From: Undaria pinnatifida | Lineage: Eukaryota > Sar > Phaeophyceae > Laminariales > Alariaceae | Assembly: GCA_012845835.1 (NCBI GenBank) | Contig: JABAKD010000021.1 | Location: 2,989,706 to 3,053,705, forward strand | Direction: 5' to 3' | Length of the DNA stretch: 64,000 bases | In this document: positions 21,361 through 31,993 of the stretch, in pieces | How positions within the stretch are numbered: position 1 is the stretch's first letter | Layout of the letters: the number at the start of each line of letters is the position of its first letter | Program-made: the position numbers and the translations under genes | Notes under the pieces: model-generated | What the model was told of the DNA's origin: nothing | Database searches by the model: none | The model's input: the letters and a program-made list of their open reading frames with translations, nothing else

Positions 21361-21963
21361 ATGATATACAAAGCAGACGACACGAGGCAATACGTGTTCA
21401 TCCGACTGATACGTGCGTGCGCACATCATACCGGTACACCAGCAGGATCATTACTAGCGTGCCGTGCGTACTGTTACTCAGTATCGTTGCGTAATGGTTG
21501 CATCATGCTGGTAAGTGCCAGGGGGTTTTAGTCGAGGATGTACACTCTGGGGGTATATACCCGGATACCTCCTGTTGCATGGAAACATACACCAGGTTGG
21601 TACAGTACCCGCCACCCGGGTACCCAACGCCAGTGATATACGTTGAGGCGTTATGTTATGGCGTTATGTTATGGCGTTACGTTACGCGTATCGAAGGTCC
21701 GCCGTGCGTGACAATTGAAAAGATTATATTACCGTAACAAAGTTGTGTGTCGTTGTGCACCTTATCTCCGGTAGGAAAAAGCCTCCACGCATGGTGGAAA
21801 CCCAATGGGTACGTACAGCAACGTAGCAACTGAGAAGGCACCAAGCGCAGCACACAGTGCAGAGCGCAGCGCCCAACACGTAACACGCAGCATGGTTGAA
21901 GGCGGGTCGTCCTCCCGGGGGTTCCTATGAGTAGGTAGTTCGTCTTCCAGTCTACCCCCTCTA
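21361..21963. other. No recognisable gene
   Basis: Contains tandem GGCGTTATGTTAT near 21650-21675. Nothing else recognised. Confidence 0.35.
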
Positions 21964-22150
21964 ATGATTGCCGAGGACTCAGGGATGCGTGAGAGGCTGC
22001 TCACGTTTATGAACGTCGCAACAGGCAGCGTTTGCGCGTCGTACTCGGGCATGATTGCCAAGTGCAAGATGTGCAGCAAATCGTTGGCAGGCGCGAAGGA
22101 AAGGTTGGCGGCGCACTTCGCGAAAGGGTCTGGCGTCGGTATAAAAAGCA
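21964..22150 (+). pseudogene. BED zinc-finger-like fragment (possible hAT transposase remnant)
   Basis: A + strand frame encodes AKCKMCSKSLAGAKERLAAH followed by FAKGSGVGI. The Cys-x2-Cys, the spacing to Leu-x2-His and the GSGV element resemble BED fingers of hAT-type transposases. The final Cys expected shortly after GVGI is replaced (KSM), and the frame runs out within 25 codons. I see no transposase catalytic core nearby. Alternatively it is an exon ending at GTATAA (22139). The resemblance is from memory of the family, so confidence is modest. A ~153-bp minisatellite begins about 60 bp downstream. Confidence 0.35.
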
Positions 22151-22207
22151 TGATTTTCTATTTTGTGGCTGCGTGGCTGCGTGGCTGCTTTTGAATTTTT
22201 GAAGAAT

Positions 22208-23425
22208 TGTGAGTTTCCATCGTCTTGCGCGGCTTTTGCGACGTTCCCAAGGCGAAGACGACTGCACCGTTATTGCTCCAGCATCTGATCTAGAACGACA
22301 GGAAACACAGCGCGCACACGCATGCGCCGCCCCTAGCTGTCAACACAGTAAGGTTGAACAGTGCTTATGGGGCACCTTAAGTAAATACACTCTGGAAACT
22401 ATTGTGGGTCTCCGTGGGTGCCACAATGGAAAAAGCGTGGGAGACGCTGTGATACATGGATACTACGCACAGCGGAGCCACTACGTCTTAGAAACTGACA
22501 GTGTGGGTTTCCATCCCCGGGGCGGAGCGCAATCCCTTGAAATAAAGCCAGCTCGCGCGACTTTGTACACCCCGGGCGCACACGACTGAGCCCAGCCGGG
22601 GCCAAACGCGCGCCTTGGTGTACCGATGAGAGGCTGAAATGATGGGTTTCCGTTGTCTTGCACGGCTCGGCGAGGCGGGACGCAATCCCTCGAAACAGAG
22701 CGAGTTCGCGCGGCTTTGGACGCCCAAAGTGCGCGCCGCGGAGCCCAGCCGGGACCCACACTTGCACCTTGGTATACCGACAATAAGGTGGAATTGAGGG
22801 TTTCCATCGCCCTGCGCGGCTTGCCGAGGTGAAGCGCAGTCCCTTGAAACAGAGCCAGCTCGCACGACTTTGTACGCCCAGAAGATTCGTTATACGAGCC
22901 CTGCCGAGGCCCAAACGTGCACCTTAGTGTACCCACAAGAACCTAAATTTGAGAGTTTCCACCGTCCTGCGCGGCTCGGCGAGGCGGAGCGTAATATATC
23001 GAAAAATAGCCAACTCGCGCGACTTTGAACGCCTAAAGTACGCACCACGGAAGCTGACCGGGGCCCAAACGTGCACCTTCATGTGCCGACAAAAAGCTGA
23101 AATTGAGGGTTTCCATCGTCCTGCACGGCTTGCCGGGGCGGAGCGCAATCCCTTGGAAATAGAGCCAGCTCGCGCGATTTTGGGCGCCCAGAGCACGCGC
23201 CACGGAGCCCGGCCGAGGTTCAAACGTTCGCCGTAGCATGCCGATAAGAAGCTGAAACTGTGAGTTTCCTTCGTCTTTCACGGCTCGGCGAGGCGGGACG
23301 CAAGAAGTTGGGAGCTGAAAAGGAGCCAGCTCCCGCGACTTGAACGCCCAGAGCGCGCGCGCCACGGAGCCCGGCCGGGGCGCAAACGTGCGCCGTAGTG
23401 TACCGACAGGCTTCCTGCGCGCCCC
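22208..23425 (+). repeat. ~153-bp minisatellite, six units plus one partial
   Basis: Units start GGGTTTCCATCGTC at about 22503, 22644, 22798, 22955, 23107 and 23263, with a partial at 22213. Each has CTGCGCGGCTCGGCGAGGCG, CGCAATCCCTTGAAA, AGAGCCAGCTCGCGCGACTT, GAGCCCGGCCGGGGC, CAAACGTGCACCTT and CCGACAA-AAGCTGAAATT. 153 is a multiple of three, and long frames on the - strand (22399-22914, 22481-22936, 22488-22865, 23033-23482) read a ~51-residue peptide repeat. I treat them as by-products, because more than one frame is open. Confidence 0.92.
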
Positions 23426-24167
23426 GAAACGGGTATAAATTGCAAATATGCTAGGAAAGTGCGAAGCAAGTTTTTGTATCAAGCGACGCGAGTTTTGTTA
23501 TCCTAATACTATTAACCCATCTTAGCTCCGCGCTCCCGATATGGGATCAAAACACTTGGGAGTTAGACTAGCGTAATCTCCAAGAGTTGGAAATTTGTTT
23601 AGCGAGTTTTTAGTTTCCGACGGCGCCACGAAAAATGGTGGCGCCTTTGCAGGCCCGCGTGCCGGATTTGCCCGCATGTCTCACCTGAAAACCGAAATCT
23701 CGGAAAAAAAGATGCGTTGTTAAAAATCATTTTCAATCGTACATACCAGTACTTTTTTTATTAATAGATCCAATCATTCTTGCGACGCACACACACCAAC
23801 GTCGAATAACGGTCTCAATCAACGCAATGTGGGTTGCGTTGGGTTTGTTTGGTTTCTGGGTTTTGCGACAGTGGCAGCACGAGTTCCGAGCGAAATCTAC
23901 AGCAGTTTCTTGCCAACCAAGTACCTGGCATTCGTTAAAACATCTGGCAGGTGACGCGTTTATATATGCCCGGTACTGCACTGCAGCAGCGCATGTGGTG
24001 GCATGATGGTCACGTGTCACGCGGTCACGTAGTCAGCCGCGAAAAGGACATACGTATTCCAATCTCCTATGCCTGGTATGTGATGGATTCTCGGTGCATC
24101 ATATAGTGCGTCGTGCGCATCGTACGTGTTCGTTGTTTTTTTTTCAAGTGTTTCAAGTACGTGACTT
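23426..24167. other. No recognisable gene
   Basis: No domain or strong repeat recognised. GGCGCC-containing palindromic sequence (TCCGACGGCGCCACGAAA ... GGTGGCGCC) is near 23615-23645. Confidence 0.35.
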
Positions 24168-24235
24168 GTGAGTTCGACCAATTTAAGGGCCGATACTCAT
24201 CTTTGCACGCCGCGTGATTATTACGCCCTGTACCA
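24168..24235 (-). repeat. Family B core, diverged (inverted)
   Basis: On + it reads GTGAGTTCGACCAATTTAAG, GGCCGATACTCATCTTTGCA, CGCCGCGTGATTATTACG. This subtype also occurs at 41228-41290 and in forward orientation at 31439-31625. Confidence 0.7.
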
Positions 24236-24459
24236 GAATCTTCGGGGTCTCCGACGAACGAGCAGAGTTGCCGCCACTTGGTGGCATTGCGAAGCGATCT
24301 GAGAGCAATTATGTTGGGCTGGTGTTGGGGTCGGCCTTTCCTGCTTGCCAATGACGCACGCAATTGACGACAAACTCAAATATCCACTAGCGCGAGTTCC
24401 TTGCGAACGCTACCGCAGTATATTTTATTCACTACAGCAGTAGTAGTGATGGTATACTT

Positions 24460-24609
24460 GTATGACGTACTGCTGCAGTATTGTTTCGTGTATGACCTGC
24501 TGCTGCAGTATTGTTCCGTGTATGACCTACTGCTGCAGTAATGTTTCGTGTATGACCTGCTGCTGCAGTATTGTTTCGTGTATGACCTGCTGCTGCAGTA
24601 TTGTTTCGC
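24460..24609 (+). repeat. 30-bp tandem array, five units
   Basis: Units start at 24460, 24490, 24520, 24550 and 24580, each GTATGACCTGCTGCTGCAGT followed by ATTGTTTCGT with few changes. The - strand frames through it are repeat by-products. Confidence 0.95.
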
Positions 24610-24645
24610 TCCAGAGTTATGGAGGCCGACATCCATGAGTTTCTG

Positions 24646-25366
24646 TGAGACCAATTATTTTTCGGTTGGATTCGTCAGTCGAAAAAGGCCGTTTTCAACT
24701 GAGCAATCCGACTCGCATATCGAGTCGAAAAAGTCGTCGATACGACTGGATGTGCGAGTCGGATTGCTCTGTCGAAAACGTTTTTAAACCAATCGCATCG
24801 TCCCTCCTACCACAATAACATGCGCGCGCCCACACATCCATACCAGAGGTACCAAACGGCATCTTACAACAGCGCCGACGCTGGCTTGGCTGCTATCAGG
24901 GTGCTGCTGCTGCTCGCCGTAAGTCAGAGTGGCACATTCCTAGCTCCGCCCTACAGCAGCGTGTATCTAGCAATGGCAGCAGCGCCCGGCATCGCCGACG
25001 TTTTGCCAACAACGGCTACGCTTGCCGTAGCGCTGGCGGCTCTCGTCTGAGTGCAACGCCACAATCGCGGCATAGGCGGCTTTCGGCTAGGTCCAACGCC
25101 ACCAACCAACCTGCTTGGACTAGGGCCTTTCGCATGTTAAGCGCGCGTTGCTCGCGGACAACGCACGATATAAAGTGCTTCCAACCGACTTTCGACTGCC
25201 GTACACCAGCACCCCCTCACACCAAACGCCTCCAGGAAGAACGAAAAACTGTGAAATCGACTCGACTGATGTTGACAAGGAGGCCCAGAAGAATCCAGTT
25301 GAAAAAAGTCCAGCCGGAAAATGCCCTTTTCGACCCACGAATCCGACTGCATAAGAACTGGCCTGA
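24646..25366. mobile_element. TIR element, ~720 bp, copy 1 (non-autonomous DNA transposon)
   Basis: The ends are ~50-bp imperfect inverted repeats: on the left GGATTCGTCAGTCGAAAAAG; on the right the complement of GGATTCGTGGGTCGAAAAGG. A second copy with the same internal order lies at 55873-56614. Shared interior blocks include GCCGACGCTGGCTTGGCT, TTTTGCCAACAACGGCTACG and AATCGACTCGACTGA. No transposase motif is visible, so it would need a helper in trans. Short frames inside are not conserved between the copies. Confidence 0.8.
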
Positions 25367-25502
25367 GAATAACGAAACACTCATCTTGTGTAAAATACTG
25401 GTACCACACTTTCTGCTGTTGTTTGTATGCTGTTCCTGCTAGCTGTGGTGTGCGCTACTAATAGTTTTGTGGTATATCATACAAATAAACATGTATGATA
25501 CT

Positions 25503-25790
25503 TGTTAAGGTATAGGATGGGGACAGAGTGTTCCCTGCAGGTCTGCCTAGTAAGCAAGTATTCGTCTGCCTATTGAGCAAGTCCTCGGTGATTACTCACT
25601 TTCTTAGCCGTAGTAGAGAGGCAGCTTTATTATTTCCACCAGAGCTCCGGATAACATCTGGGAACGGAGGCGCATGCCTCCGTTTTATATCGTGACTATC
25701 ACGAATAGAAAACGCCAACCTATCATATATAAATGGCCAATTACTTATTAGAACAGGTAATTACGGCTATCTCCAGGCCGTACCATAACA
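25503..25790 (-). repeat. LTR of the non-autonomous LTR element
   Basis: 288 bp from TGTTAAGG to CCATAACA. It contains the hairpin arms ACGGAGGC and GCCTCCGT around GCAT (25664-25683), which the other LTR lacks. Shared blocks include TTGAGCAAGTCCTCGGTGAT, TACTCACTTTCTTAGCC and CTCCGGATAACATCTGGGA. Confidence 0.8.
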
Positions 25791-27896
25791 CTAGCCCACC
25801 CTGATGAGCCGCATGTGCAGAAATGTGGGAGATTCGGGAAAAATACGGTTCTACGAACTAGACCATGAGTCGAAGATGCGGCTCCTCAGAAGCCACTCCC
25901 GCACCTCTAACGGCCTGGCTATGGAGCCAAAAAAATGCGAAGAAACGCAATATAAGGAAACGCAGACCCTATAAAAAGGCAAACCACCCATCAAAACCCT
26001 GCTGCGTACGACCAGTGTGGGGGGGCGAAACGGAAAAGGCTCTACGGCAAAACAAACCACAGAAAAAGGTACTATGGCCAGACAAACCATCGTCGAAACC
26101 GATGGGAACACGGGCGGTAATACAGGGGATAAGTCGTGCCAAAAACCTCCCGTGGACCACTGGTATGGCTGGGGGGGAGATGAGGAAACGACGTGGTCGT
26201 CGGTTGTATGTAGACGCGTTTATTTGTCAGCTCCTGGGTACCCGAGAGGGAGAGACGCTTGTGCGAAGGGTAACACGACAATAAGTCGGGTGACTGGGCC
26301 GGCGGCCGGCCGATAATGATGAAGCACACCGCGGCATGGCACGTCGGCTCAATCTGGTGTTCTCGCTCCCAGTCGGCATCGAAAATCGCGCGACGCAATC
26401 AGCGAACCGCAGTTCATCAACGTCTTTTAAGGGCGTTTAACTTTGTAGGTGCGTGCGGTGTGTCGCCAGGAGTGGACAGAAGTCGTACTATAGGAGTCCC
26501 AATAGGCTCCGCGCGGTCACGGTCGGATGGGATCGGTACCGTGGGAACCGAAGAGGCGGCAGGAGCAGGGGTCGCGGCGGTCGACGAGATCGGCCGCGGC
26601 CGTGGGACTCGAGGCGAGGTGTTGACACTCCGGGCAGATGGCCAAGGGGCCCCGCCGGTCCCGAATCCATAATCTACAGCGGGGGTGCATTACCGGTTGC
26701 TGCGTTGGCGCGTCGTCGCCGACGGAGGCGTTGGAGTGCCAAGCGAGGCAGAGACCGACCCGGTCGAACCGGTGGTCGCGGCGGAGTCCGTCTCCTGTGT
26801 AAAACTCCTTGATAGAGGACTCGGCTGTGCGATGGTCGTCGCTGCAGCCAGGGCTTCTGCGGAGCCCGTGCCGCCCTCGATGGGCATGGCAAGGACCGTA
26901 GCGAAAACGATGTCAGCGGCAGGAGAAATCGACCCGCGGCCGGCACAGCCTTCGGCGGTGGCGACGGAGGCAGAAACACAGCGACGAATCTCCCCGGGGG
27001 GGCAGAAAGGCCGTCAATCCTTATACGTGGCTCGTGTGTGCGAAAATGTTGAAAAATGGTAGAGGTGGGGAGAGCCCACCCAAGGCAGCAAGTTCCGTGC
27101 GGGGCACGAGCCCACCCAAACCGACCCCTGGGATTGGCGAAGAGGGAGTGCGAAGCCCGCAGGCACGTAGGAGGTAGATACCGCTATCTCCAACGGGGCT
27201 GGGGCTTGTCAGTCCACGGGGTTGAGGCCTGTCAATACACTGCGGACGTGCCTCCGGAGGCTCCACCCGTCTCGAGTCGTGGGAGCTCGAGCATGATCTC
27301 GAGCGTGTTCTTCCTGTCTCGTGGGCGCCCTGGTTGGGGCGCGTGGAAGACCGCAGCCTGCCCGAGTAGCCTGCGTCGTCACTCGTAGACATGTTGTCTG
27401 TAGGGAGGGCAGTGGGAGGAGGGGGAGTGGGGGGTTGCGGGACGAGAGAGGCGCGTGAAGGAACGACGGAGGCAGATATTTTGTCGCGGTGTCCTTCCTG
27501 CAAGTGGTGGCAATATCTGTGTGCCAGCAGCCATATGTGGGCCCCGATTCCGTCCAGTATCAGTGGGGATGATGGCAGAACCTGCGCCAACTAGCAGCAC
27601 AGAGGGAGGGCAGCTTGAACGCTCACAGCATTACGAAAGGGTGGCACCTACTTGATAGGGTTTAAGGAGCGTCCGAAACAACAGCAGTAAGAAGGGTAGC
27701 ATCCACCAAAACCGCAGTATAAGGGCAGCGCGCAGTCCAAAAGCAGGGTATACGGGTAACGCCCGCACTAACCGCAGGAAAAGGGACCAAAGTGGGCAGC
27801 ATTCACCCTAGCCTCAGTGCAGGTGGGAGGCAGCACAGTAAAGGGCCGCACGTACGTCTGCACCCATCTTTTTTTAGTCCTGCCGACGACGCCATG
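25791..27896. other. Interior of the LTR element, coding content unresolved
   Basis: GC-rich (notably 26450-27400), with many open frames on both strands, as expected for GC-rich DNA. + strand frames at 25865-26284 and 26685-27062 and - strand frames at 26674-26979 and 27021-27590 show no recognised domain. I cannot say which, if any, is translated. Confidence 0.4.
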
Positions 27897-28140
27897 TGTT
27901 CAGGTATAGGACGGGGACACAGTGTCCTCCCTTGCACGTCTGCCTATTGAGCAAGTCCTCGGTGATTACTCACTTTCTTAGCCATAGTAGAGAGGCAGCT
28001 TTCTTATTCCACCAAAGCTCCGGATAACATCTGGGACCGTTTTATTTCCTGGCTCCCGAATAGACAACGCCAACCTATCATACGAAAATGGCCAAATACC
28101 TGTCAGAAAAGGTAATTACGGCTTATTTCCAAGCCGTACC
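27897..28140 (-). repeat. Second LTR, interrupted by a SINE
   Basis: It starts TGTTCAGGTATAGGACGGGG and matches 25503-25785 up to AAGCCGTACC. The SINE A-tail (T-run on +) then begins. The last bases of the LTR seem to reappear after the SINE as ACATAA near 28455. Confidence 0.75.
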
Positions 28141-28453
28141 TTTTTTCCTTTTTTGCACATTTTTACTTGTCAGCTTCTGGACAAGCCGTGGTCACAGGTG
28201 TCGTCCCTTCTTTTCCCCCGGTGCTTGCCTTCACTTTTTATCGCGCATAGAGTTCAGCAACCCCACTGCTCGTCGAAATTTCATCGAGTGTTGCTAACTC
28301 ACGTTCTCGCGCTATCCGCAAGTCAATTTGTGCACAAAGAAAAATCCCCACGAATTTATACGAGTGAGTATGCACTCGGGGGGGCTCGAACTCGCGAAAC
28401 TGACCTATACCAGGCTCGAGGATAACCTGATCCGCTACCGGGGCGACCGGACA
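28141..28453 (-). mobile_element. SINE-1, full length, inserted in an LTR
   Basis: On the - strand: head from CCGGTCGCCCCGGTAGCG, then CCTCGAGCCTGGTATAGGTC, body (TTGACTTGCGGATAGCGCGA, TGAACTCTATGCGCGATAAA) and CACGGCTTGTCCAGAAGCTG, ending in an A-rich tail on the LTR side. It is younger than the LTR element it interrupts. Confidence 0.92.
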
Positions 28454-28577
28454 TAAATACTCTTGAGTATACTGCACGAGCAATGGTGAGTTGCGTCTAC
28501 GGAGGGAAAAGGAGAAAAAAACAGCAATTTCATAGTGGTATGAAGATGATAGGTGGGATGAGCACAACAAAAAAATC

Positions 28578-28916
28578 AGGGCTTTTCACGGGTCATGACC
28601 CGACCCGCGGGTCGGGTCAAGGGGGTTTCAAAATCTCGCGGGTCGGGTCGGGTCGGGTCATTACGTTTTAAAATCTCACGGGTCGGGTCGGGTCGGGTCG
28701 GGTCAAGAAGTTTTCAAAATCTCGCGGGTCGGGTCGGGTCGGGTCGGGTCGGGTCGGGTCGGGTCGGGTCGGGTCAAGAGGCTTCAAAATCTCGCGGGTC
28801 GGGTCGGGTCGGGTCAAGAGGCTTTCAAAATCTCGCGGGTCGGGTCGGGTCGGGTCATGACCCGCGAGATACGGGTCACTTCGCGGGTCAAGCAATAATG
28901 ACCCGTGAGTTGTTTT
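28578..28916. mobile_element. CGGGT-array element with inverted ends, copy 2
   Basis: The left end AGGGCTTTTCACGGGTCATG matches copy 1. The interior repeats TTTCAAAATCTCGCGGGTCG followed by variable numbers of GGGTC. The right end is near TGACCCGTGAGTTGTTTT and is less well conserved. Further GACCCGCGGGTC palindromes lie just outside (28920-29030). Confidence 0.75.
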
Positions 28917-29211
28917 AGGCTGACCCGCGGGTCAAACCCGCGGATCTGGCCGGCGGATCCGCCTTTTTCAAACTTCCAGCTGAGAGCCACATTGATGCCG
29001 TGCAGGCGCCCCGCGGGTCGGGCCCGCGGGTCCGCCAATAAAATACAAACATATCCGCTTCCTGCCTCCCTCGTGCCGATGCTCCGATCGTATGTCATCA
29101 CAGCGTGCAGAACAATCACCAGGCAGTACCCCTAGCTACTCGTACCAAGGCATACAGCAGTGTGACGCGAATCCCGTACCTACTGAAGCCGTAACAACAA
29201 CAGAGTAATAT

Positions 29212-29757
29212 TACGGTCATACCTGTACGAAATGTGACCAAACGTAAAAAAAAAGGCAAAGAAGGGCAGTCGTCGTCGAAGCAGCAGCAGCAGCACTGGC
29301 AGCAGCAAGCACCAGCAGCAGACCCCGGATTCTCGCGGATCGCAGCCCCTGCTGACAGACCCATCGCCCCAGTTGTGGGCTTGCTGCCGGAGGCGGCTCA
29401 GCTAGGCTGCTTGCCGGGGCTGGAGACTGCACAGATAGAAATAGATACAGCAGTAGTAGTAGTACAAATAGTAGCTAGCTCGAGAAATATCATACCAGTG
29501 CGAAATGTGACCAAACGTAAAAAAGCACGAAGAGCAGCCGTTGTCGAAGCAGCAGCAGCAGCAGCAAGCAGCAGCAGCAGCAGCAGCAGCACAGCAGCTG
29601 CAGCACCCTGGCAGCAGCAAGCGCCAGCAGCAGACAACGCATCCTCGCGGATCGCAGCCCCTGCTGACAGATCCACCGCCCCAGTTGTGGGCGTAAGCCT
29701 TGCTTGCTGCCGGAGGCGGCTCAGCTAGGCTGCTTGCCGGGACCGGAGATTGCACTT
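29212..29757 (+). repeat. Tandem duplication of a ~240-270-bp unit rich in CAG
   Basis: Units near 29212-29435 and 29485-29757 share CGAAATGTGACCAAACGTAA, a CAGCAG-rich stretch, CTCGCGGATCGCAGCCCCTG, CCGCCCCAGTTGTGGGC or near match, and GAGGCGGCTCAGCTAGGCTG. A + strand frame spans both (29234-29728) as Lys- then Gln/Ala-rich peptide, and - strand frames are open too. No gene evidence beyond that. Confidence 0.8.
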
Positions 29758-29988
29758 ATGACTTATAACTAGCTCGCTCGTCGGGTCGCTCGTCGGGTCG
29801 ACCCGGTGGTCCAGCGGTACGGGCATGTCCATGCATGTAGGTTGCGGTTTCTTTCCCATTTCTCGCGCGCACACCACATGACATAATCATCAGCTGCAAA
29901 CAATGCCGGTAAAAAACGCAGAGAACACGACATACTGGGAAAAGTACGAGGGACCAAGGACCAACCAACCGACCGAGGTATACCTGCT

Positions 29989-30375
29989 TTGACCCGTGAC
30001 TTTTTGACTTTGACCCGTGAGAAATGTCACGGGTCAAGTTAACGTGACCCGCCAGACGACCCGAATCTCGCGGGTCACCCGGATTGTCGCGGGTCGGGTC
30101 GGATCGGGTCAGGACGATTTCAAAATCTCGCGGGTCGGGTCGGGTCGGGTCAAGACGTCTCGAAAATCTCGCGGGTCGGGTCGGGTCGGGTCAAGACATC
30201 TCGAAAATCTCGCGGGTCGGGTCAGGTCGGGTCAAGACGTCTCGAAAATCTCGCGGGTCGGGTCGGGTCAGCTGACCCGACCCGACCCGACCCGACCCGA
30301 CTCGACCCGACCCGACCCGACCCGACCCGACCCGACCCGACCCGCGAGAGTTGACCCGACCCGTGAAAAGCCCTG
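29989..30375. mobile_element. CGGGT-array element, copy 3
   Basis: GGGTC arrays with AAAATCTCGCGGGTCGGGTC units at 30115-30265, then an inverted (GACCC)n block at 30271-30345, and a right end GACCCGTGAAAAGCCCTG at 30358-30375. The centre at about 30270 is a long palindrome (GGGTCAGCTGACCC). Confidence 0.75.
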
Positions 30376-30808
30376 AAAAAAATGAAACATGCCTGTGGAG
30401 TAGGTTGCCGTATCTTTTCTGATTCGTTTGTACGAGAATTTTCCAAGATATTTCTTGCGAGCACCCACATCGGTTGAGAGGAGGAGAGTAGAGGAGCGCG
30501 ACCGCGGTGAATGGCCAATCCGCACACCTATTGGTGGTCGCTGTTGCCAGTTAGTTGCACGCTGCACGTGACGAGTTGCGGCGGCGCGACAACCCGATCC
30601 AGTTTTTTTTTTTTTTTCGAGTATCGCAGTGTCGTCGCGTTTGAGAAATCCAACAATACCTGGTACAACAACAGTATGCGACACATGTCCCACTCCCCAA
30701 CATTATTATATGCTATTCTAACTCCAAGTGTTTTGTCCCCATGTCGGGAGCGCGGTGCTAAACTGGTTAATAATCTCTTATTTCTGGCCAGACTGGAATT
30801 GTTACGTA
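30376..30808. other. No recognisable gene; MITE-1-like relic
   Basis: TCTAACTCCAAGTGTTTTGTC at about 30717 followed by CGGTGCTAAACTGGTTAA resembles the 58648-58700 sequence (CTTACTCCTAGTGCTTTGTC ... GCGGTGCTAAATGGGTT), so it is a dispersed repeat. No gene. Confidence 0.4.
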
Positions 30809-30912
30809 TTACGGAGGACGATAGTAAATAGGACCAAATATTGTTAATAAAAATATATCAATGTATAGGTTTTTGTGTCACCGTAGGTCCTATTTACTAG
30901 GGTCCCCCGTAA
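30809..30912. mobile_element. MITE-2 (104 bp, ~27-bp inverted ends)
   Basis: Starts TTACGGAGGACGATAGTAAA and ends with the near complement (TTTACTAGGGTCCCCCGTAA); arms extend to TAGGACC/GGTCCTA. The AT-rich centre is about 50 bp. AGACTGGAATTGTTACGTA before it and AGACCGGAATTCTTACGTAA shortly after it form direct repeats. Confidence 0.75.
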
Positions 30913-31438
30913 AATAGTAAGTCAGACCGGAATTCTTACGTAATTTTAGGCATGGCAGGGTGTGTCTCCTTCTTTATGTTCTGTACAAAAGGGGGCATGT
31001 TCTTGTTTTCGTCTAACTTCATCACCTGACTTCTTAGCTACCAAGTTCTTGAGTTCTGTTGCGTGCTGAGCGAACTACGAAATACCAGGTGGGGGCGTTA
31101 TCTGCAGCCTCTCCCCCCTCCGTACGAAGTGTAGCATTTTAATAATTAATAATATCGGTGCGCAGAATGAGTATGGACCGAAATGGCCAGCATCCGTGGA
31201 AGTCATCGACCAATATCCTCCAAGATGAACAGACTAAGCTGTAAGTTTGTATGGCCTGGTTGGTGTTTTTTTTTTTCTTTTTCTTGGCCGCTTACAAGGG
31301 CGGTGGCTATTTTTTTGTTGTTGTCGGTTTTCACAAGAGTTTTGTCCCTCTTATCATCTGGCGACACCCCAAGATATTTTTCAAGCCAACTGTATCCCGA
31401 AGGAGAGGCTTGTACCTTGTACATCTGTGAGAACGCGC
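30913..31438. other. No recognisable gene
   Basis: Short frames on both strands at 31183-31506 without recognisable domain. Confidence 0.3.
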
Positions 31439-31625
31439 TGCCGAAGCATCACGCAGCTTGCAAAGACGACTATCGACCACTCAATTGGTCACTATCGACC
31501 ACTTAATTGGTCGGACTCGCAGCTAACGTGTTTTAACAATGTATCCCGCGTATTATACTACAATTGCCAACAAAGCAGCTTGCAAATATGAACATCGGCC
31601 ACTAAATTGGTCGAACTCACAGCTG
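31439..31625 (+). repeat. Family B, tandemly duplicated
   Basis: Two partial family B cores (CATCACGCAGCTTGCAAAGA and AAAGCAGCTTGCAAATATGA), each followed by CGACCACTCAATTGGTC-type sequence, which also repeats once on its own at 31475-31515. Confidence 0.7.
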
Positions 31626-31799
31626 GCGCCGTCAGATTTTTTTACATAATATGTCCATACAACACAAACCCTTGCTACGGGTATGAAGGGACATGTGATA
31701 ATATCGTGCTAGGTATACGTATACATGTCGAGTACACGAGTACTTATTGTGGATATGGCAATCTCTCCAACTCCCAACCGTGTAGTACTTGGTGTCTAC

Positions 31800-31955
31800 G
31801 CGCGCAGCCCAGTTCTAGTATCGTGTTGTGCGCGTGTCGTAGCGTCGTAACTGCTTGCCCATACAACAGTACGTGGTGGGTGAAGTTGCAGCCCACTTCT
31901 AGTATTGTGTTGTGCATGTGTCGTGTCATAGCGTCGTAAGTGCTTGCTCGCGTTC
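31800..31955 (+). repeat. Direct duplication, two ~75-bp units
   Basis: Units share GCAGCCCA(G/C)TTCTAGTAT, GTGTTGTGC, GTGTCGT, AGCGTCGTAA and TGCTTGC. Local duplication without coding content. Confidence 0.75.
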
Positions 31956-31993
31956 GTGATCCAGACGGAACAAAATTTATTCAAGGAAATTTC

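Larger units (their letters stand above)
25503..28470 (-). mobile_element. Non-autonomous LTR retrotransposon (TRIM/LARD-like) with nested SINE
   Basis: Two direct repeats (25503-25790 and 27897-28140, interrupted) flank about 2.1 kb. LTR ends are TGTTAAGG and CCATAACA. A candidate target duplication ATACT precedes the left LTR and follows the end of the right LTR, beyond the nested SINE. On the - strand, TGGCGTCGTCGGCAGGAC starts 2 nt after one LTR (primer-binding-site position), and CAGGGTGGGCTAG abuts the other (polypurine position), so the element probably reads on the - strand. I see no protease, RT, RNase H or integrase motif. The longest internal frame is 27021-27590 (-), 189 codons, Pro/Ser/Arg-rich and unidentified. 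Confidence 0.7.

Noticed and set aside
22399-23482. Repeat-protein gene on the - strand
   Set aside because: Several frames are open at once over the 153-bp minisatellite, as expected from repeat length rather than selection. Not excluded without transcript data.
25865-27590. Gag-like gene in the LTR element
   Set aside because: I could not find a zinc knuckle, capsid motif or any pol motif. GC-rich DNA opens frames on both strands.
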